A DNA stretch of 64,000 nt from Companilactobacillus musae (GTDB lineage: Bacteria > Bacillota > Bacilli > Lactobacillales > Lactobacillaceae). A model generated the notes under the pieces. That model ran no database searches. It was given only the letters and a program-made list of their open reading frames with translations, and was not told where the DNA came from. The translations under genes and the position numbers were made by a program. The stretch is taken from positions 310,001 to 374,000 of the forward strand of contig NZ_BIFW01000001.1 of assembly GCF_003967595.1 (NCBI RefSeq). Reading direction: 5' to 3'. Positions 1-9,976 of the stretch are shown here, piece by piece (the stretch's first letter is position 1; every line of letters starts with the position of its first letter).

Positions 1-1428
1 GTTAACCCTAACAACGGTAAAGTCGTTGCTATGATTGGTGGGCGTAATTTAGGAAACGTTCAATTTGGATTGAATCGAGCTGTTCAGACTACACGTAGCA
101 ATGGTTCAACTATGAAACCAATTCTTGACTATGCTCCAGCAATCGAATATCTTAATTGGTCAACTTACCATCAATTGGAAGATACTGAATATACCTATCC
201 TGGAACTGATATCCAATTGAAAGATTGGGATGAACAATATGAAGGTCAAATGAGCCTTCGTAAGGCATTGGTAAATTCTAGAAACGTTCCTGCTATTAGA
301 ACTCTTTCTGCTGTTGGTTTTACTCAAGCTAAAAAGTTTGCTTCAAAACTTGGTATTACAATTGCTAAGGATCAAGGATTATCAGCTGGTATTGGTAGTG
401 ATGTATCTTCATTACAAGGCGCTTCAGCCTATGCAGCCTTTTCGAATGGTGGTACTTACTACAAACCATATTATGTTTCAAAAATTGAAACAGCTGATGG
501 TATAACACACAATTACAGTAAATCAGGCAAACGTGTGATGAAGGATTCTACCGCTTATATGATCACTGATGTTTTAAAGGGTGTGCCAACAAGTTATGCA
601 ACCTATGCAAATATTTCAGGATTACATCAAGCTGGTAAAACTGGTACAACTAACTATGCTTCCGAATCCTTAGCAGCTAATCCTGCATTAAGCGGTACAG
701 CCAAAGATTCATGGTATAACGGTTATACTAAGAATTATTCAATGAGTGTTTGGACTGGTTATGATTCTCCAAATGAAAGTGGTGTTTCCTCAACCTATCA
801 AGAAGTTGCTGGTAAAATTTATAAAGCTGAAATGAGTTATCTAGCAAATCAAACCAATAGCAACCCTGACTGGAAGAAACCAAGCTCAGTTGTATCAATG
901 ATGATTCGAAACTCTGGTTCAACTACTCCAATTGTAGCTTCACCAAGCTCAAGTTCATCATCTTATACCAAAGAATTATTCGTTAAGGGACATGCTCCAT
1001 CAAATCCTTACAAGAGCTCTGATTACAATACAAGCAGTGCTTCTGGATCAAGCAGTAATGAAGTAACTACACGTCGTCCTTCAAGCAGTTCTTCCGAATC
1101 AAGTGACGAGGAGAACGATACGACGACTGATAGAACTGAAACAGGATCTGGAACTAACTCAGAAAATGAATCAAATTCTAATGAGAGCACCAATAGTAAT
1201 TCCAATAGTTCTACAAATAATAACAATAGTAGTAATACTACTGGTGGATCTTCATCAACTAACACTGGTGGCAATTCTAATACTGGAAATACTGGTGGTA
1301 CCTCTGGCGGCACAAATGAAAATAATAGTTCCAATAGCGGCAGTACAAATTCTGGTGGTTCAACAGGTAACACTGGTGGCAGTACCAACGGTGGTGCTAC
1401 AACTAACGGATCATCTACTGGTGAATAA
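1..1428 (+). CDS. pbp1A: Class A penicillin-binding protein PBP1A, C-terminal part (5' truncated by window edge)
   Basis: Reading frame is open from base 1, so the N-terminal membrane anchor and glycosyltransferase domain lie outside the window. The visible part is the transpeptidase domain: SxxK motif 'GSTMKP' with the nucleophilic Ser codon near base 106, SxN motif 'NSRN' near 278-290, and 'AGKTGTTN' (KTG) near 630-655. From about base 930 the protein is a tail of roughly 165 residues made almost only of Ser, Thr, Asn and Gly, probably an extracellular linker. The family cross-links peptidoglycan stem peptides outside the membrane. A ponA-type gene next to nth and dnaD matches the Bacillus order. 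A hairpin terminator follows at once. Identification is firm; the exact paralogue name is an inference from context. Confidence 0.93.
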   Translation, partial: VNPNNGKVVAMIGGRNLGNVQFGLNRAVQTTRSNGSTMKPILDYAPAIEYLNWSTYHQLEDTEYTYPGTDIQLKDWDEQYEGQMSLRKALVNSRNVPAIRTLSAVGFTQAKKFASKLGITIAKDQGLSAGIGSDVSSLQGASAYAAFSNGGTYYKPYYVSKIETADGITHNYSKSGKRVMKDSTAYMITDVLKGVPTSYATYANISGLHQAGKTGTTNYASESLAANPALSGTAKDSWYNGYTKNYSMSVWTGYDSPNESGVSSTYQEVAGKIYKAEMSYLANQTNSNPDWKKPSSVVSMMIRNSGSTTPIVASPSSSSSSYTKELFVKGHAPSNPYKSSDYNTSSASGSSSNEVTTRRPSSSSSESSDEENDTTTDRTETGSGTNSENESNSNESTNSNSNSSTNNNNSSNTTGGSSSTNTGGNSNTGNTGGTSGGTNENNSSNSGSTNSGGSTGNTGGSTNGGATTNGSSTGE

Positions 1429-1442
1429 TAAATTTTAAAATT

Positions 1443-1486
1443 AAAGCACTATTCAATTCAAATGAGGATTGAATAGTGCTTTTTTG
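1443..1486 (+). terminator. Intrinsic terminator after pbp1A
   Basis: Perfect 15-bp inverted repeat (aaagcactattcaat ... attgaatagtgcttt) followed by a T run, 14 bases after the pbp1A stop. Confidence 0.9.
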
Positions 1487-1490
1487 TTAT

Positions 1491-1540
1491 AAAAAATCCC
1501 CTTGAAATGGCCATCTCTAATGGTCACTACAGGGGGATTC
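1491..1540 (-). terminator. Intrinsic terminator of the nth transcript
   Basis: On the minus strand AATCCCC(C) pairs with GGGGATT across a 30-base loop region with further inner pairing (GACCATTAGAGATGGCC), then TTTTTT. It lies just downstream of nth. Confidence 0.8.
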
Positions 1541-1560
1541 ACTGTTATTCTCTTCTAAAT

Positions 1561-2220
1561 TTAATTATTTATTTCATCATTAGCATTAGCTTGATTCAAC
1601 TTATCACATTCAATAATCAATTGATTGGTTTCTTTTTCCGGAGCTAATTTCATTGAATACTTACGTCCATATTCAATCATCGTATGATGAGCTCGATGTA
1701 ATTCTTCAGGCTTTAACACACTAACAATCTTTTTTTCAACTTGTAAAGGATTAGCTTTTTGATCAACAAAATGTAATCGTTTAGAGATTGCTGAAACGTG
1801 TGTATCAACAGCAAAGGTTGGTTGATTGAAAACATCGCTTAAAACAACATTGGCTGTTTTTCTCCCTGCTCCAGGCAAGGCCATAATTCCCTTACGTGTT
1901 TCAGGTACAATGTCATTTAATTCCTCATGAACTACTTGAGCCGTTTTAATAATATTCTTAGCTTTATTATGAAATAATCCGACGCTTTTAATGATCTGTT
2001 CAACATCCTCAATATCTGCATTCATTAAATCCTTAGGGGTCGGATACTTGGCAAAAAGAATCGGTGTAACTTTGTTAACAGAAACATCAGTTGCTTGTGC
2101 ACTTAAAATTACTGATACCAAATATTGAAATGGCGTTCTTGAATCCAATGACGGACCAACCGGCCCAATATCTTCTTCCATCTGGTGAATAGCCCAGACA
2201 ATCTGTTCATCCTTTAACAT
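1561..2220 (-). CDS. nth: Endonuclease III (DNA glycosylase/AP lyase), lacking the Fe-S cluster cysteines
   Basis: 219 aa. Base-excision repair enzyme that removes oxidised pyrimidines and nicks at AP sites. The helix-hairpin-helix 'LPGAGRKTANVVL' with the catalytic Lys and the downstream 'AVDTHV' with the catalytic Asp are intact. The C-terminal [4Fe-4S] loop of the family (four Cys after 'YGRK') is gone: the segment reads 'YGRKYSMKLAPEKETNQ' and the whole protein has one Cys. The start ATG overlaps the dnaD stop by one base (TAATG), so the two are translationally coupled, as in Bacillus dnaD-nth. Activity is probably retained because the catalytic residues are present; that is inference. 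Confidence 0.95.
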   Translation of the reverse strand: MLKDEQIVWAIHQMEEDIGPVGPSLDSRTPFQYLVSVILSAQATDVSVNKVTPILFAKYPTPKDLMNADIEDVEQIIKSVGLFHNKAKNIIKTAQVVHEELNDIVPETRKGIMALPGAGRKTANVVLSDVFNQPTFAVDTHVSAISKRLHFVDQKANPLQVEKKIVSVLKPEELHRAHHTMIEYGRKYSMKLAPEKETNQLIIECDKLNQANANDEINN

Positions 2221-2843
2221 TAATATCCCAACTTCTTTCGACGTTCTTGTAATTGTTCTGCTGACTTAATATTACTCTTTTCCCAGCTGATTAGAATTCG
2301 ATCCATATATTTCAAAGAATAAGCCTGATTCAAAACCGCTTCACGTAATGAAAGATCAATTAATTCAATACTGTAATGATCGTCATCAATCCATTGATGA
2401 ATTTGTTCTTGTTCGATTGGTGACAAAGGACGGCCAAATTCAACTTCGATTTTTTTGAATAATTCCTCGGTATCAGACATTAACTTGTCCTGCTTATTAG
2501 CTTGATGTTCTTGACTTAAAAGATTCTTGATTCGATGAAATATTGGTGTTAAAGAGTAAATATCTCGTTGTTGATGATGATCCATGACTGTTTTTAACTC
2601 AATAATACCCAGTTTGATCAAGCCCTGAATGATTGTATAAATACTAGCTTCATCCATACCAGTATCTGAAGCTAAATCTTTTGCCATAGGAAAAGTATTT
2701 CCCTTTTGAGCATACATGGAAAGTGCCAAATAGACAATTAAGTCTTTTTCAGTCATACCCAACTTATGATAATTTTTTAAAATCAAATTATTAATGCTAG
2801 TGTTGCCGCTATCGACAAATGTATTGAATAAATCATCGTTCAT
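2220..2843 (-). CDS. dnaD: DnaD-family replication initiation/primosome protein
   Basis: 207 aa. N-terminal winged-helix part (residues about 1-100, 'DLASDTGMDEASIYTIIQGL') and a C-terminal DnaB_2/DnaD domain (about 115-195), the second containing the family's 'QIHQWIDD' and 'EAVLNQAYSLKYMDRIL' helices. DnaD acts in helicase loading in Firmicutes. Position upstream of nth and near dinG and ypmB matches the conserved Bacillus order. Length fits the usual 200-230 aa. Confidence 0.93.
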   Translation of the reverse strand: MNDDLFNTFVDSGNTSINNLILKNYHKLGMTEKDLIVYLALSMYAQKGNTFPMAKDLASDTGMDEASIYTIIQGLIKLGIIELKTVMDHHQQRDIYSLTPIFHRIKNLLSQEHQANKQDKLMSDTEELFKKIEVEFGRPLSPIEQEQIHQWIDDDHYSIELIDLSLREAVLNQAYSLKYMDRILISWEKSNIKSAEQLQERRKKLGY

Positions 2844-2860
2844 ATTAATTACTCCAATGA

Positions 2861-2904
2861 ATAAAAAAAGCCCGAGAATCCTTTTTTCATCTCGACTTTT
2901 TTTA
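2861..2904. terminator. Probable weak terminator between tseB and dnaD
   Basis: Short inverted repeat (cgag/ctcg with flanking A and T tracts) in the 73-base gap: A7 before and T7 after on both strands. The stem is weak, so partial read-through from tseB into dnaD is likely. Confidence 0.45.
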
Positions 2905-2916
2905 AGAAAAATTTTT

Positions 2917-3396
2917 TTAAATATTATTTATGATCTGCACACTCTTACCCGTTTTAAAATCAACCAAATTGTAACCGATACTTCCATTCTTTTTCTGGAA
3001 GGTTACCTCCCATGTTGGTTTATCTTTATAAAGGCCTAAGTTGATGTGTAAGATCTTTTTAGCATTATATCTATCTACTACCCCATTAACAATTGATTGT
3101 CTAACAGGAGCACTGTTTTTATTGAAAGTATCAGTTTTACCACTCTTGGCATCAATTATAATATAACGATACTTCTGGCCTTTAGTTAAGCCACCTACTG
3201 CGTAATATTGCTTTTGACGAGTATAATTTCCGAAATAATCGGGTTCCACAATACCCGCTTTCTCTTTAGCAATATCATTAGCCTGTGACTTAGCGCTGGC
3301 ATAAGGTTCAAAAGAAAGATTCAAATAAGTTAATGCTGAAACTATTGCTAATGCAATTAGAGAAATGGTCAATAAAATTTTTGTACTTCTATTCAT
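2917..3396 (-). CDS. tseB: YpmB/TseB-like membrane-anchored protein (DUF5590)
   Basis: 159 aa from the ATG at 3396, which follows an AAAGGA ribosome site 8-9 bases upstream; a longer frame to 3423 has no ribosome site. Residues about 5-25 are one hydrophobic segment (signal anchor), the rest is an extracytoplasmic domain with 'DYFGNYTRQKQYYAVGG' and a C-terminal beta-rich repeat. The gene sits between dinG and dnaD exactly where ypmB sits in Bacillus, where the product (TseB) modulates a class A/B PBP during elongation. Function here is by synteny and fold; the sequence match itself is moderate. Confidence 0.75.
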   Translation of the reverse strand: MNRSTKILLTISLIALAIVSALTYLNLSFEPYASAKSQANDIAKEKAGIVEPDYFGNYTRQKQYYAVGGLTKGQKYRYIIIDAKSGKTDTFNKNSAPVRQSIVNGVVDRYNAKKILHINLGLYKDKPTWEVTFQKKNGSIGYNLVDFKTGKSVQIINNI

Positions 3397-3510
3397 AAAA
3401 TATGTCCTTTTTTTAACTAACAAAAATAGTATAGCAATAATTTACTTAATTCAAGGTTGTTTCTTGAATCTGATTGTAGTTATACACTGCCCGTCCTACA
3501 AAAAAGAAAA

Positions 3511-6321
3511 TTAATTCAAAAACTCATTTATATCTTTTTTAATTAAATTCATATCTTCATTGATTACCGGCAATCCCTTTGGTAGAGAATCAAGAATCGT
3601 CTTACCATAATTCTTCGTTAAAATCCGATTATCCAACAATAAAATCACGCCTCGATCATTTGGAGTTCTAATCAAACGACCTAATCCCTGTCTTAATTGC
3701 AGAATAGCATTAGGCAATGAATCAACTTTAAAAACATTCATATCTTGTTGTTTTAAGATATCTTGCTTAATTTTAACGTCTGGTTGTTCTGGTGATTCAA
3801 ATGGAATTCTTGTAACAATCAAAATTTCCAAGACCTTCTTAGGAAAATCAACGCCCTCCCAGAATGAATTAGCTCCTAATAAAACTGAACGCTGTCCAAT
3901 CGCAAAACGTTTCTTGATTTTTTCGTTGGATCCTGTAACTCCTTGAGCCAGAATCTCCCATTTACCCTTAACACTAGTTTCCATCAAACGGTTATAAACA
4001 TTGCTCAAAGTATTTAGTGAATTGAATAAAATCATTGTTTGATGATCTAAATTATCTAAAATATCGACAATATATTTAGTTACCATATCAAAATATTCTT
4101 CACTATTCAGAGATTGAATATCAGGTAAGTTAGACGGCAAATAAATTTTACTGTTCTTAGAAATGCTATTTGTATCTGGCAAAATAACCATCTGGTTGAT
4201 CTGTTTTTCGCTCAATTGTGTATCCAAAATAAAATGAGAAAAATCTTTTTGAATTGTTATTGCTGCTCCGATTGCAAAAATCTGACTAAACCTATCAGTC
4301 GTTTCTTCAATTAAGCTATGAATGTCATACTGACGCCAACTTAATTTAAGCGATTTTGGATCATAGTAATCACGCATTTCAATTTGAATACCAAATTTAT
4401 TATCAGAACCTTGCAAAGCTTGCAACAACTCGTCTAAATTCTTAATGACATTTTCTAATTTACTATTTTCAATCGTAAGATTAGAGATAACTTTAGACAA
4501 CTCAACGGAAATAAAATTCTTTTGAAAATTGTATTGATCAAAGAGTGTTTCAACTCGATTAGAAATCAAGGACAATTCTACAATCAAATCTGATAGCAAT
4601 TCTATTAATGAATCATTATCTTTACCAAATTTATTGCTACTATCTAAAATCGAAACAAAATCCTGACGATCTTTGAAACGTACTTTATTACGAACATAAT
4701 TACCAAAGATATTATATTCAAGCCGTTCCATCAATTCATCGACAGCTTGGAAGTGAGTTTCCATAGTTTGCAAATCTTGATAGTTCCATAATTGCGTTGT
4801 TACTTCGGTAAAGGCATAACGCAGAGTAACTCGATTTTGATACAAAATGTCACTAATCTTTTTAACATAATCGTTCAGTTGAACAAAATCAATTGTCGGC
4901 GAACTTGCATCGCGAAGACTACCTGCAAAATGATTAGCCTCATCAATTACTAAGTATGAATTATCACCCCAATAAGCACTATCCAAATGACGTGACAAGA
5001 ATGCTTGATTAGTAACTAAAATCTTTGACTCTAAATAACGATTCTGTTGATACAACCAAAAATCATCGTTACTAAAGATAGTATTCTCCTTAGGTTCTCC
5101 ACGATGACGAATAATACTAAAGATAGGACTGTTGTAATTAGTCAAATGCAATTCACTAAGATCACCAGTAGTTGTCATGGTTAACCAAACAATAATTTTC
5201 ATCTTTAAAATTGCCGTATGACTATGTAACCGATAATTATCCAAAGCTTCATAAAATCTATCTAAATCAATAAAATTGTAACTACTTTTAACAATTTCAG
5301 CATGGTAATTATTATCCGTAACTTGATTCAATAGTGGAATTGATTGTTCGACAATTTGTTGCTGCAAAACTTTAGTTGTTGTCGCAATAACAAGTTTTTG
5401 ATTGCTATTTATCAAATAAGACAGTGGCAATAAGTAGCCCAAAGTCTTCCCTGCTCCAGTTGGAGCTTCGATTAGATTCCACTTTTTGACCTTATCTCGA
5501 TGTTGACTTGTTCGATAAATATTATCCATTAATTTTGATTGATTAACTCGATAATCTAGGACACCATCAAGCAATTCTTTCTTGGCATCCCTAGTTAAAG
5601 GATATTTAGTCGAATGATCAATCTGTTCACTTACGTGATAATCTTTTTTACGTAAAATCAGACCATTACGCTCGTACAAATAAGCCGGCAAGACCTCTGT
5701 CCGAGCTTTTTTTTGACGTTCCTCTAAAACTGTCTTAAAAACCAAGTCAGTTTCACGTAAAGTGTTTTTGCCAAATTTAGCTAATAATTTTAAGGTTTCC
5801 AGTGGCAATTGTTGAACTCGTTTTAAAATAATCAAAAATAGTTCTGCTGTAACATGAGCATCACTATTGGCACTATGTGGATTCTTATGTTCAATGCTTA
5901 AATAATGCGTTAAATCTTGTAGTTTATAACTACTAATGGTTGGAAAGAGTATCTGCGATAATTCAACAGTATCGATAGCTTTGACATTGAGTTGGTTCAT
6001 TCCGATACGTTTAAGTTCTCGATTTAAAAAGGTCAAATCAAAATTCACATTATGTGCAATAAAAACTCGATTTTTTAAAAGTTTAAAAATATCAGGTGCA
6101 ACTTCTTCAAATGTAGGTGAATCTTTAACATCTTCGTCACTTAGACCGGTTAAAGCAGTAATTCTACCAGGAATTGGTACTTTGGGATTGATCTTTTGAT
6201 CATAAATATGTGTAATTTCACCATTTTCGATAAGGGCACAGCCGAATTGAATTATACGCCCGTTGTCATGCCAATTAGAATTGGTTGTTTCTAAATCAAC
6301 AACAGCGTAAGAATTTTTCAA
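3511..6321 (-). CDS. dinG: DinG-family ATP-dependent helicase/3'-5' exonuclease
   Basis: About 936 aa. N-terminal DEDDh exonuclease (residues 5-165: 'VVDLETT', 'AHNVNFDLTFL', 'HSANSDAHVTAEL') fused to an XPD-like superfamily 2 helicase: Walker A 'APTGAGKT', DEAH-type box 'VIDEANHF', and 'QLRQGLGRLIRTPNDRG' near the end. No Fe-S cysteine set lies between Walker A and the DEAH box, as in Bacillus DinG and unlike E. coli DinG. Start: a GTG at 6330 opens the frame, but the GAGAGGTG ribosome site overlaps it, so the in-frame TTG at 6321 (spacing 6) is preferred. It follows addA by some 10-20 bases and is probably in the addBA operon. Confidence 0.93.
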   Translation of the reverse strand: MKNSYAVVDLETTNSNWHDNGRIIQFGCALIENGEITHIYDQKINPKVPIPGRITALTGLSDEDVKDSPTFEEVAPDIFKLLKNRVFIAHNVNFDLTFLNRELKRIGMNQLNVKAIDTVELSQILFPTISSYKLQDLTHYLSIEHKNPHSANSDAHVTAELFLIILKRVQQLPLETLKLLAKFGKNTLRETDLVFKTVLEERQKKARTEVLPAYLYERNGLILRKKDYHVSEQIDHSTKYPLTRDAKKELLDGVLDYRVNQSKLMDNIYRTSQHRDKVKKWNLIEAPTGAGKTLGYLLPLSYLINSNQKLVIATTTKVLQQQIVEQSIPLLNQVTDNNYHAEIVKSSYNFIDLDRFYEALDNYRLHSHTAILKMKIIVWLTMTTTGDLSELHLTNYNSPIFSIIRHRGEPKENTIFSNDDFWLYQQNRYLESKILVTNQAFLSRHLDSAYWGDNSYLVIDEANHFAGSLRDASSPTIDFVQLNDYVKKISDILYQNRVTLRYAFTEVTTQLWNYQDLQTMETHFQAVDELMERLEYNIFGNYVRNKVRFKDRQDFVSILDSSNKFGKDNDSLIELLSDLIVELSLISNRVETLFDQYNFQKNFISVELSKVISNLTIENSKLENVIKNLDELLQALQGSDNKFGIQIEMRDYYDPKSLKLSWRQYDIHSLIEETTDRFSQIFAIGAAITIQKDFSHFILDTQLSEKQINQMVILPDTNSISKNSKIYLPSNLPDIQSLNSEEYFDMVTKYIVDILDNLDHQTMILFNSLNTLSNVYNRLMETSVKGKWEILAQGVTGSNEKIKKRFAIGQRSVLLGANSFWEGVDFPKKVLEILIVTRIPFESPEQPDVKIKQDILKQQDMNVFKVDSLPNAILQLRQGLGRLIRTPNDRGVILLLDNRILTKNYGKTILDSLPKGLPVINEDMNLIKKDINEFLN

Positions 6322-6340
6322 ATCATTCACCTCTCATCTT

Positions 6341-9300
6341 TTAATTTTCTTGTAAATCAACTGCTTGGTTAACCTTCAAGAAATAAAGATATTTGCCCAC
6401 GACGGGCTTGTTTTTAATTACAGAAATAGCTTCTGCATATAAATTGACTTGTCCGGAATATTTAGAAATAAGTTCACTCATATTTTGACTTGTGACGCGA
6501 TCAGTCTTGTAGTCAAAAATGATTATTCCGTGATCTAATTCAATCACACCATCAATAATACCATGAACTAATATTTTATCGTTAGTGGAATAGTCTTTTG
6601 AAGACTTTTTAAACAACTTTTGTGCGGGCATTAGAATAGAACAAGGAAATTCGCGACTAACACCTGCTTGGTGATCAATAATCATCTGTCCTAAATTGCT
6701 TTGATAGAAATTGGCCAAACTTTGACAATCGATTTTTTCAGCCAATTCCTCTGTTAAAAGCCCTTCATTTGTTAATTGAGTTACCAGCTCTTGAAAATCC
6801 TCAAGAGTTGGAGTGTGATCAAGGCCAACTTTTTGTAGAACTAAATGCGTTGCACTACCAATTTCAGCATTAGTAACCTTTTTAGTCTTAGTTAAAAATT
6901 GTGGTTTGGCAAAAGAACCTAAGTTATAACGAGTTTTATCATTCTCTTCTATCAACAAGTCTTCTGCCATATTCTCGTCATCTGGATCAGCAAACAAACC
7001 TTTGATTTCAGATACAGACTGATAAGCTGTTGTATCAACTGAATCTTGATATTTATATTTCAAATCTAAAATATCGTTAACAGATTTCTTAAATAACTCA
7101 CTTGGTTCAGTTGGGGTTATTTTAATACGAGCTGTATTTAACTGTGTTTCATCTTCCTTAGTTGCTTGAATCAATTTGAAGTTCAATTGGCAATTTTTAT
7201 TAAAGAACTCCGGTTCATTGACATCGGGCAAAGTACTAATACCAACTAAATTTTGAAAATTATTAGCCTTTAAACGATCAGATTCACTGACTAAGCCACT
7301 CTTATCTATTTGAATATTACTCCAAGACTTATAAAGATCTTCTTCTTTTTTAGTAAATCCAAGCATAATCAATTTTTGCCGTGTTCTAGTCAGAGCAACA
7401 TATAATAGTCGCATTTCTTCAGAAACCGTAGCAATTTTCTTTTGATTGCTAATGATACCACGTTGAATAGTCCGATATTGAACTCGAGAATCATTGTCAG
7501 CAATAGTAATCCCAATACCTGCCTGCGCATCAAAAACTGTATTATCGTTAACATCCATCATGTTGAAATTTTTAGCCATATCGAGATAAATAACTACTGG
7601 AAATTCCAATCCTTTCGAACCATGGACAGTCATGACTTTAACAGTATCGTCGTTAGCTTCAATACTATTAGGTTGGGATAGATCCTTATCAAGATCTTGC
7701 ATTCTTTGGATAAAAGCAATAAATTGATGCAAACCTTTATAATTATTTTCTTCATAAGAATTAGCTCGTTGATAAAGTGCATGCAAATTGGCCGCTCTTT
7801 GCTTACCACCAGGCATTCCCGAAACATATTCTAAAATACCCGTTTCTTGATAAATTTTCCAAATCAAACGAGCAATACTGTTTTTATTAGCAAAATCACG
7901 ATAACTTTCCAACTGTAATAAGAAAGACTTGAGTTTATTCTGAATGTGCTTATCAGCACTATCGTCCAATAGGTACTCATTAATAGCAGTGTAATAAGTA
8001 TTTCTCTTGTCGACTAATCGGATTTCAGCTAATTCTTCTTCATTCATTCCAACAATTGGCGAACGTAAAACTGCCACCAAAGGAATATCTTGATAAGGAT
8101 TATCGACAATATTTAACATCGACATCATGATCTGTAACTCAGTCGTTTGGAAATAGTTTTGAGCATCAGTTACCATGATAGGAATATTGACTTTTGAGAA
8201 GTAAGAAATGATATCTGTATTGCTATCACGAGTACGAGCTAGGATTGCAATATCAGAATATTTCAAAGAACGAATCTTTTTAGTAGGATCATCAGATTTG
8301 ATCTTATTATCATAAATTTGAAAGTCGCTATCCATCAGAGCTTGAATTTTCTTAGCAGCAGCAGTTATCAAGGTTTGACGTTTAGTTATTTCCTCAGATT
8401 CATCACCAACATACACTTCAAATTCATTTTGAGTATCAACTGTATCGGGAAAATCCGTTCCAGTAATCAATTCAGAATCTTTGTCGTAATTTATATCACC
8501 TATTTTTTTATCAAAGATCTTCTTAAAAATCTGATTAACAAAATCATCAACATTTTTAGAAGAACGGAAATTCTTTGATAATTGAATCAACTCGTTAGGA
8601 TTGTCATCTTTTTGAAAGGCATCATACTTTTCCGTAAAAAGCCTTGGTGCGGCTTGTCTAAAACCATAAATTGACTGTTTGATATCACCGACCATAAAGC
8701 GATGATTATTTTCACATGAAAGTAAATCGATGATTTTATCCTGCATAGGGTTAACATCTTGGTATTCATCAATCATTAATTCATGGAACTTATTTTGATA
8801 ATATTCTTGAGCAATCCTGCGACCGTCGACCTCTCCTTCCAAAATATCAACAGCACGATGCTCCAAATCGTTAAAGTCTAAAACATGACTATTAGTTTTC
8901 AAACTATGAAATTTATCAATAAACTTATGTTCCACCTCGACCAATTTTTCAACTAGTTTTTGTGCCTCAATTAAAGAGTCATTAACTTCTGATTCCCCTT
9001 TAAGAAAGTAATCATTGATCAATCCATCAAGCTGAGTTTTGATATTCTTACGAATTTCATCGGCCTCTTCTAAAAAGGAAGTATCTTTTCCTTCCATATC
9101 GGCTTTCTTCAGGGAAGTTTTTCTAGCTTTAATTTTAAAATTAACAATAGCAGCTCTTAATTCATCGTAATTTTTAAAACCTGGTACAGCATCTATCAAT
9201 TCGGATAATTTTTCTTCATATTCTTTAAAAACATCTAAAAACGAACTGGCCAATTCATCTTCTGAAGCCAAATTATTTCCATGTTCACAAAGAGTTAACA

Positions 9301-9976
9301 TATCAATTAATCTTTGCTTGATTTGTGGCAAAAAATTATTGTTATAAAACTCTGAATCAGAAAACGTTTCAGTAAACTGATAGTTTTTCTCTAAATTATC
9401 CAACCACTCATCAGTATCACCGTTCGTGATAGCAAAATTATAGAGTTTAAAAACAATATTCTTTAAACCGTCATCGGTTCGATCATTAGTAAAGTTATCA
9501 CTTAGACGAAAGAAGTCCGGATCAGCTTGACTGTAATAATTATCTCTAACATTGTCATAAGCCTGTTCTTGAATAATTGATTTTTCAGTATCATCGCTTA
9601 ATAAACGGAAATTAGGATCTAAATCAATCACATAATAAAATTTCTTGATAACACTCAAGCAAAAAGCATGTAAGGTACTGATATTAGCCATTGGTATATG
9701 AAAAATCTGTTTTTGAAGACGTTTCTTCATTTCAGAATCAGTTGTTTTGTTAGCAGCATCCTTTAATGCATTTAAAAGTCGTTCTTTCATTTCTTGAGCA
9801 GCGGCTTCAGTAAAGGTCGCAACTAATAAATTGTCGACATCCTCATCAGTTTCTAGTTCTTGCAAAATACGTTCGATCAAAATAGTAGTTTTCCCTGAAC
9901 CAGCTGCGGCAGAAACTAGGATATCGTGCCCATGATGGCTGATTGCGTCTTGTTGTTCCTTAGTCCAATTAGTCAT
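6341..9976 (-). CDS. addA: AddA/RexA helicase-nuclease subunit A
   Basis: 1211 aa. UvrD-like superfamily 1A helicase with Walker A 'AAAGSGKTTIL' at residues 23-33, 'DEYQDVN' (Walker B region), 'VHGSKGLEFPVV' and 'LLYVALTRTRQKL', followed by a C-terminal RecB-type nuclease with 'FDYKTD'. With AddB it processes double-strand ends and works with Chi for RecA loading. ATG overlaps the addB stop by 8 bases and has a GGAGGTAGAAGAAA ribosome site inside addB. Length is normal for RexA/AddA. Confidence 0.97.
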   Translation of the reverse strand: MTNWTKEQQDAISHHGHDILVSAAAGSGKTTILIERILQELETDEDVDNLLVATFTEAAAQEMKERLLNALKDAANKTTDSEMKKRLQKQIFHIPMANISTLHAFCLSVIKKFYYVIDLDPNFRLLSDDTEKSIIQEQAYDNVRDNYYSQADPDFFRLSDNFTNDRTDDGLKNIVFKLYNFAITNGDTDEWLDNLEKNYQFTETFSDSEFYNNNFLPQIKQRLIDMLTLCEHGNNLASEDELASSFLDVFKEYEEKLSELIDAVPGFKNYDELRAAIVNFKIKARKTSLKKADMEGKDTSFLEEADEIRKNIKTQLDGLINDYFLKGESEVNDSLIEAQKLVEKLVEVEHKFIDKFHSLKTNSHVLDFNDLEHRAVDILEGEVDGRRIAQEYYQNKFHELMIDEYQDVNPMQDKIIDLLSCENNHRFMVGDIKQSIYGFRQAAPRLFTEKYDAFQKDDNPNELIQLSKNFRSSKNVDDFVNQIFKKIFDKKIGDINYDKDSELITGTDFPDTVDTQNEFEVYVGDESEEITKRQTLITAAAKKIQALMDSDFQIYDNKIKSDDPTKKIRSLKYSDIAILARTRDSNTDIISYFSKVNIPIMVTDAQNYFQTTELQIMMSMLNIVDNPYQDIPLVAVLRSPIVGMNEEELAEIRLVDKRNTYYTAINEYLLDDSADKHIQNKLKSFLLQLESYRDFANKNSIARLIWKIYQETGILEYVSGMPGGKQRAANLHALYQRANSYEENNYKGLHQFIAFIQRMQDLDKDLSQPNSIEANDDTVKVMTVHGSKGLEFPVVIYLDMAKNFNMMDVNDNTVFDAQAGIGITIADNDSRVQYRTIQRGIISNQKKIATVSEEMRLLYVALTRTRQKLIMLGFTKKEEDLYKSWSNIQIDKSGLVSESDRLKANNFQNLVGISTLPDVNEPEFFNKNCQLNFKLIQATKEDETQLNTARIKITPTEPSELFKKSVNDILDLKYKYQDSVDTTAYQSVSEIKGLFADPDDENMAEDLLIEENDKTRYNLGSFAKPQFLTKTKKVTNAEIGSATHLVLQKVGLDHTPTLEDFQELVTQLTNEGLLTEELAEKIDCQSLANFYQSNLGQMIIDHQAGVSREFPCSILMPAQKLFKKSSKDYSTNDKILVHGIIDGVIELDHGIIIFDYKTDRVTSQNMSELISKYSGQVNLYAEAISVIKNKPVVGKYLYFLKVNQAVDLQEN

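Noticed and set aside
1023-1388. Antisense 121-codon frame rich in Leu, Val and Pro.
   Set aside because: Shadow of the Ser/Thr/Asn/Gly low-complexity tail of the PBP; composition artefact.
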